DNA of 9,259 nt, from the NCBI GenBank assembly GCA_003448685.1, contig DLXW01000367.1:1-9259 (forward strand). The letters are read 5' to 3'. The translations under genes and the position numbers were made by a program. Below the pieces are notes generated by a model. It was not told where the DNA came from. It made no database searches and saw nothing but the letters and a program-made list of their open reading frames with translations. Shown piece by piece: positions 6,232 to 9,259 of this stretch. The DNA is from Cyanothece sp. UBA12306 (GTDB lineage: Bacteria; Cyanobacteriota; Cyanobacteriia; Cyanobacteriales; Microcystaceae). Numbering within the stretch: position 1 is the stretch's first letter; every line of letters begins with the position of its first letter.

Positions 6232-6407
6232 AAATCAGTCCTACATAAGTGGTGAAAAGATATCTGCCAACAGAACCAGGGTGGCTGCCAGTCGAGGAAA
6301 GGTAAGAGTCGTTATCCTTCAGGGTAAAAAGCTCATCCCAATGAAACCCGAAGCCCCAACTAAATCGAAGATTATAGTTGGGGTAGTTCACTTGTATTAA
6401 ACCAGAT
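6196..6407 (+). ncRNA. Solitary TnpB-type omega RNA (reRNA) relic with inferred guide
   Basis: A segment visibly richer in G and C than its flanks with several stems. ACTACA/TGTAGT (6196-6201, 6210-6215) is perfect, and AAGGTAA/TTATCCTT (6299-6305, 6312-6319) has one bulge. GCCA pairs with TGGC around 6265-6285. A long terminal hairpin (6354-6383) is followed by TAGTTCAC. TnpB omega RNAs have this order: scaffold overlapping the tnpB 3' end, right-end hairpin, then about 16 nt of flanking DNA as guide, here 6392-6407. Neither tnpB nor tnpA is present within the window. Whether it is transcribed, or supplied with TnpB from another copy, cannot be seen. It could also be only a dead transposon end, or another structured RNA such as a HEARO-type element, though the 3' guide layout fits TnpB better. 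The 5' boundary is approximate. Confidence 0.55.
6350..6391 (+). mobile_element. Right end of an IS200/IS605-type element
   Basis: GAAG (6350-6353) sits directly before a hairpin. The stem is CCCCAACTA/TAGTTGGGG (6354-6362, 6375-6383), extended by AATC/GATT around a GAA loop with one bulged A. TAG and then TTCAC (6387-6391) follow. In this family the right cleavage site is recognised by pairing with a short guide 5' of the hairpin, and GAA of GAAG can pair with TTC of TTCAC. This matches the single-strand transposition ends of IS605-group elements. The end lies five bases from the stop codon of the neighbouring minus-strand gene. Confidence 0.65.
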
Positions 6408-6906
6408 TACAGGAGTCTCGATAACACCAACGCAGTAGGGTTACTCCAACAATAAATTTAATTGTTTCTAGCACCCAATAGCTCCAGTGTAGGGAAATCA
6501 TAGCTGGTGGCATGGTGTTAGTGCTGGCAAACTGATTTAATTGTAAACCGATTCCACTCATTTGTGGGGTCAATACATAGGTATAAATCAGAGTAATAAC
6601 TAGGAGCAATCCGGCTAAAATAACAGACCAGCGTTCTTGAAGATGAATTAGGATATGATTACGACGGAATACCAAAAATCCCGTTAAAACAAGAGCAGCA
6701 CAAATTAACTCAATTCGATTAAAACAACCAAAGATCAGGTATCCAGCGCTGGCAAACCCTCCTTGGTCCATCATTCCTGATAAGGATAATCCAGGAATCA
6801 TCACGAAATCAAGGATTAAACTAGCACTTAACCAGAAACCTAAAGTAACCATAACAACGGTCGTCCAGTTGAGAGACTTCCCATTGTTTTTAGAAATCGT
6901 ATTCAT
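6397..6906 (-). CDS. Small four-helix membrane protein, possibly DUF4149-like
   Basis: A 169-residue integral membrane protein with likely helices at about 16-38, 56-80, 93-113 and 137-160. Features that look conserved are DFVMIPGLS (33-41), FNRIELICAALVLTG (62-76), the Thr-Pro-Gln-Met segment after helix 3 (113-116) and HWSYWVLETIK (140-150). This pattern of an Asn-Arg-Ile-Glu in helix 2 and a His/Tyr/Glu-rich helix 4 resembles the DUF4149/TMEM205-type group, of unknown function, as I remember it. A good ribosome-binding site supports the ATG at 6906. The gene is separated from the ABC permease by 110 bp and from gpmI by 369 bp, so it may be its own unit. The stop codon is five bases from a transposon right end, so the extreme C-terminus may have been altered by insertion. 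The function is unknown. Confidence 0.82.
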   Translation of the reverse strand: MNTISKNNGKSLNWTTVVMVTLGFWLSASLILDFVMIPGLSLSGMMDQGGFASAGYLIFGCFNRIELICAALVLTGFLVFRRNHILIHLQERWSVILAGLLLVITLIYTYVLTPQMSGIGLQLNQFASTNTMPPAMISLHWSYWVLETIKFIVGVTLLRWCYRDSCNLV

Positions 6907-6912
6907 TAGGAG

Positions 6913-6917
6913 TCCTC
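6913..6917 (-). promoter_or_regulatory. Shine-Dalgarno site of the membrane-protein gene
   Basis: GAGGA, read on the minus strand, lies six bases before the ATG at 6906. It settles the start and lies within a small AGGACTCCT palindrome that reaches almost to the start codon. Confidence 0.65.
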
Positions 6918-7016
6918 ACATTTGAAGTTGAACCTATAATCTATATTATGGACGGAAATTCCCTAATAATCCCAGGTTTTGATAAATATCTTTACAATGG
7001 ACAATCGATTAACTGA

Positions 7017-8000
7017 TTACTGATTACTAAATAACCGTTTATTGTCAAGTTTAACTCTCGGATCTAGAAAACTATAAGTCAGATCAGCTAGCAGGTTAAA
7101 AACAACAATCAAGATTGCATAGATAAAAGTAATTGCCATAACAACAGGTGTATCACTGCGATAAATTGAGTCAATTAATAATGCTCCAATTCCTGGTACT
7201 CTAAAGACTTGTTCTGTTACTAATGCACCTGTAAAAATTGTCGGTATATCTAATGCCATTAGGGTAATAACGGGAATCATCGCATTACGGAGGATATGAT
7301 TTTTTAAGACAGCGAAACTATTTAATCCTTTAGCGTAAGCAGTCTTGACATATTCCTGAGATAATTCATCTAAAATAGCCGATCTTACAAATCTCATTAA
7401 AATGGCTGATTGATACAAAGCTAATACGCACACGGGCATAATAGATTGTTTAATTTGTTCAATAAAAGTTGACCAATTATTGACTTGTAAAGTGCTATTA
7501 TAAATAAAAGGCAGCCATTTTAATTGAACCCCAAAAATAATAATAAAAAGTAATCCTGTCAAAAAAGTTGGTAAGGAAAATCCTAAAAATGTTAAGGTTG
7601 TAATAATATTATCTAACCAAGAATAGCGTTTGATTGCAGAAATAATTCCCAAGGGAAAAGCAATTAAAAAACTAATTATATAGGCAGTTCCCACTATCCA
7701 TAAAGTGGTTTGTAATCTTTGCAAAATCAAACCAAATACGGGACTACGACTGGTAAACGAATAACCTAAGTCTCCTTGAATAAATGCCCAAATCCATTTA
7801 AAATAACGAATATAAATAGGTTGATCTAAACCTAAACTTTTACGGATATTTTCTCTAACTTCTGGTGTAATAGAAGGGTTAGACGCAAATTCTCCTAAAG
7901 GATCTCCTGGCGCTAATGCTAATATGGCAAAAATAACAATACTAATAATAATTAGGGTAGGAATAGCAGTCAGGAAACGCTTAGTTAAGTAGGATAGCAT
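7017..8000 (-). CDS. DppB/OppB-type peptide ABC transporter permease
   Basis: A 327-residue inner-membrane permease of the peptide/nickel/opine importer family. The N-terminal helix with LTKRFLTAIPTLIIIS (5-20) and the APGDPLGEF segment (about 30-38) are family hallmarks. The LGLDQPIYIRYFKW segment (55-68) lies in the periplasmic loop, where DppB-type proteins carry LGLDQP(I/L)xVRYxxW. Six transmembrane helices are predicted. The EAA loop contacting the ATPase is EYVKTAYAKGLNSFAVLKNHILRN in outline (about 216-239). DPRVKLD near the C-terminus is the usual ending, so the gene is intact. It lies 68 bp downstream of the substrate-binding protein gene on the same strand. A DppC-type partner and the two ATPases do not follow; the next gene is an unrelated membrane protein. 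They are probably encoded elsewhere. The transported compound cannot be read from the sequence. Confidence 0.95.
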   Translation of the reverse strand: MLSYLTKRFLTAIPTLIIISIVIFAILALAPGDPLGEFASNPSITPEVRENIRKSLGLDQPIYIRYFKWIWAFIQGDLGYSFTSRSPVFGLILQRLQTTLWIVGTAYIISFLIAFPLGIISAIKRYSWLDNIITTLTFLGFSLPTFLTGLLFIIIFGVQLKWLPFIYNSTLQVNNWSTFIEQIKQSIMPVCVLALYQSAILMRFVRSAILDELSQEYVKTAYAKGLNSFAVLKNHILRNAMIPVITLMALDIPTIFTGALVTEQVFRVPGIGALLIDSIYRSDTPVVMAITFIYAILIVVFNLLADLTYSFLDPRVKLDNKRLFSNQ

Positions 8001-8039
8001 TTGGTATTTTCTTAGTCTTGATAGGGGTTGATTATTTAG

Positions 8040-8063
8040 TTATTATGTGATAGTACATTATAA
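8040..8063. other. AT-rich inverted repeat between binding-protein and permease genes
   Basis: TTATTATGT and ACATTATAA pair at eight of nine positions around a 6-base loop, in the 68-bp gap. In ABC operons a stem here can protect the upstream binding-protein mRNA and lower permease expression. This one is weak because it is nearly all A and T. Confidence 0.3.
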
Positions 8064-8068
8064 AATAA

Positions 8069-9259
8069 TCAAGATTTTTTCCAATCTTTAATATTCCAAG
8101 TATTAAAATCCCAAGGAGTTAATTCAAACCCTTCTAAACGGCGACTAATTCCCGTTACCTTAGCACGATGAACTAAAGAAATTATAATAAAATTATTGAC
8201 TAATATATCATTCATTTGAATAAATAATTTTTCTCGTTTGTTGGGGTCTAATTCCTGCGTTGATTCTTGCCATAATTTATCGTATTCTGGGTTACAATAC
8301 CGAGAATAATTATCCCCTGCCCAATTATTACTTTTTTGAGGAATATTGTCACAAGTATAGTTATTCATGTAGGTAGTAGGATCAGGATTTAAGTTACCAG
8401 AAGTGAACATTTGTAAATCAGCATAAAAATGTTCAACTGTATCATTATTTGAGGGATCACTAGAGAAGAAAACACTAGCATCAATGCTCTTTAATTCTAC
8501 GCCTACTCCAATTTTTTGTAAACTTTGTTTGATAATTTCTTGAGTTTTTTGCCGCAAGGGATTAACTGATGTTTGGAAAACAATCTGCATTTCTACACCA
8601 TCTTTATCGCGAATTCCGTTATTATTAGAATCTTGCCATCCTGTCTCATCTAATAATTTAGAAGCTTTGTCTAAATTAAATTCATATTGAGTATTAGGAG
8701 AATTATATTGGGAAGGAGAAACTAATACATTAGCCGTAGCTTTTCCTGTAATTCCATATAACTGTTGAGCAATGGTATCTCGATCTACTGCTAAACTAAA
8801 TGCTTCCCTAACTTTGGCCTCTTGAAAGAAAGGATGGGGGAATTTTAAACTGGATCTTTCTCCCTCAGTTGTTGCTTGATTAGGATCGGTTAAATTAATT
8901 AAAATTCTTTCACTATATCCACCCAAAACTGATTGAACTTTACCCTGTCCTCCTGCTTCTAATTGCTTTAAAACAGGAACTTCTACTTGAAGATTGTAAG
9001 CGTAATCTGCATCCCCAGTTTCTAATACTGCTCTGGCGGCAGATGTGGCATCTCCTCCTCCTTTTAATTCTATTCTTTTAAATCCTAATTTATCTGCTTC
9101 TCGGAAATAATTATTAGGTTCATAAACCACCACATCTCCTGGTTTAAAATCTACAACTTTATAAGGACCTGTTCCCACTGCAATCAAGTTATTAGGTGCT
9201 TGTCGGGCATTTTCTCCATTATATTTTTCATAAAGATGGCGAGGTAAAATCATCCCTCC
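8069..9259 (-). CDS. Peptide-type ABC transporter substrate-binding protein, N-terminus missing
   Basis: The C-terminal 396 codons or so of a family 5 solute-binding protein (DppA/OppA/NikA type); the N-terminal signal peptide and first lobe lie beyond the right edge. Numbering here starts from the Met codon at 9253. Landmarks are the GTGPYKVVDFKPGD segment (27-40), HPFFQEAKVREAFSLAVDRDTI (140-161 in outline), the Ca-loop-like DSNNNGIRDKDG (208-219), and the C-terminal stretch with ELTPWDFNTWNIKDW (377-391). The frame is open to the last base, and intact relatives are 500-600 residues, so the Met codon at 9251-9253 is internal. The protein would act in the periplasm, or tethered there as a lipoprotein, delivering peptides or other small solutes to the permease encoded 68 bp downstream. 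Specificity is unknown. Confidence 0.93.
   Translation of the reverse strand, partial: GGMILPRHLYEKYNGENARQAPNNLIAVGTGPYKVVDFKPGDVVVYEPNNYFREADKLGFKRIELKGGGDATSAARAVLETGDADYAYNLQVEVPVLKQLEAGGQGKVQSVLGGYSERILINLTDPNQATTEGERSSLKFPHPFFQEAKVREAFSLAVDRDTIAQQLYGITGKATANVLVSPSQYNSPNTQYEFNLDKASKLLDETGWQDSNNNGIRDKDGVEMQIVFQTSVNPLRQKTQEIIKQSLQKIGVGVELKSIDASVFFSSDPSNNDTVEHFYADLQMFTSGNLNPDPTTYMNNYTCDNIPQKSNNWAGDNYSRYCNPEYDKLWQESTQELDPNKREKLFIQMNDILVNNFIIISLVHRAKVTGISRRLEGFELTPWDFNTWNIKDWKKS

Noticed and set aside
6197..6391. Minus-strand 64-codon ORF opposite the structured RNA
   Set aside because: It is the exact antisense of the omega-RNA scaffold and transposon-end hairpin, has no ribosome-binding site, and its composition does not look like a real protein.
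7014..7027. TGATTAC tandem duplicate at the permease stop codon
   Set aside because: Two copies of a 7-base AT-rich unit are expected by chance and overlap the coding end.
9245..9259. GGAGGG directly before the ATG at 9251-9253, resembling a start site
   Set aside because: The frame is open to the window edge. The sequence around it matches the middle of family 5 binding proteins, and the spacing is too short for a ribosome-binding site.

Overview
The window looks like chromosomal DNA from an AT-rich cyanobacterium, probably a unicellular Crocosphaera/Cyanothece/Rippkaea-type lineage. Three things suggest this: five perfect GCGATCGC (HIP1) octamers in 9.3 kb, the cyanobacterial gpmI-secG gene pair, and cyanobacterial versions of several families (CLD/PPH-like hydrolase, leucine-rich repeat protein with a Cys-Pro-Val C-cap, matrixin-like protease). 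The genus is inference only.

Layout. Two genes read rightwards at the left end: fabD (malonyl-CoA:ACP transacylase, fatty-acid synthesis) and an alpha/beta hydrolase of the chlorophyll-dephytylase/pheophytinase-like group. They converge on a leftward block. From right to left this block is: an incomplete peptide-type ABC substrate-binding protein, a DppB/OppB-type permease, a small four-helix membrane protein, gpmI (cofactor-independent phosphoglycerate mutase), secG (translocon subunit), a secreted or anchored metzincin-like protease, and an anchored leucine-rich repeat protein. gpmI, secG and the protease are spaced by 23 and 27 bp and probably form one operon. The ABC pair forms another and lacks a second permease and ATPase genes inside the window.

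The two long gaps between genes are not empty. The 348-bp gap between the protease and LRR genes holds a 14-bp tandem repeat and a 52-codon stop-free continuation of the protease reading frame beyond its stop codon. The 369-bp gap upstream of gpmI holds the most interesting element. On the + strand there is a structured segment ending in a GAAG guide, a long hairpin and TTCAC, which is the right-end architecture of an IS200/IS605-type transposon carrying a TnpB omega RNA. No tnpB or tnpA gene is present. The inferred guide would be antisense to the 3' end of the neighbouring membrane-protein gene. The same gap also holds two perfect hairpins and a seven-codon ORF with a perfect Shine-Dalgarno sequence, both in the leader of gpmI.

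Most of the window is ordinary housekeeping DNA. The solitary omega-RNA-like element is the only candidate for a less described system.
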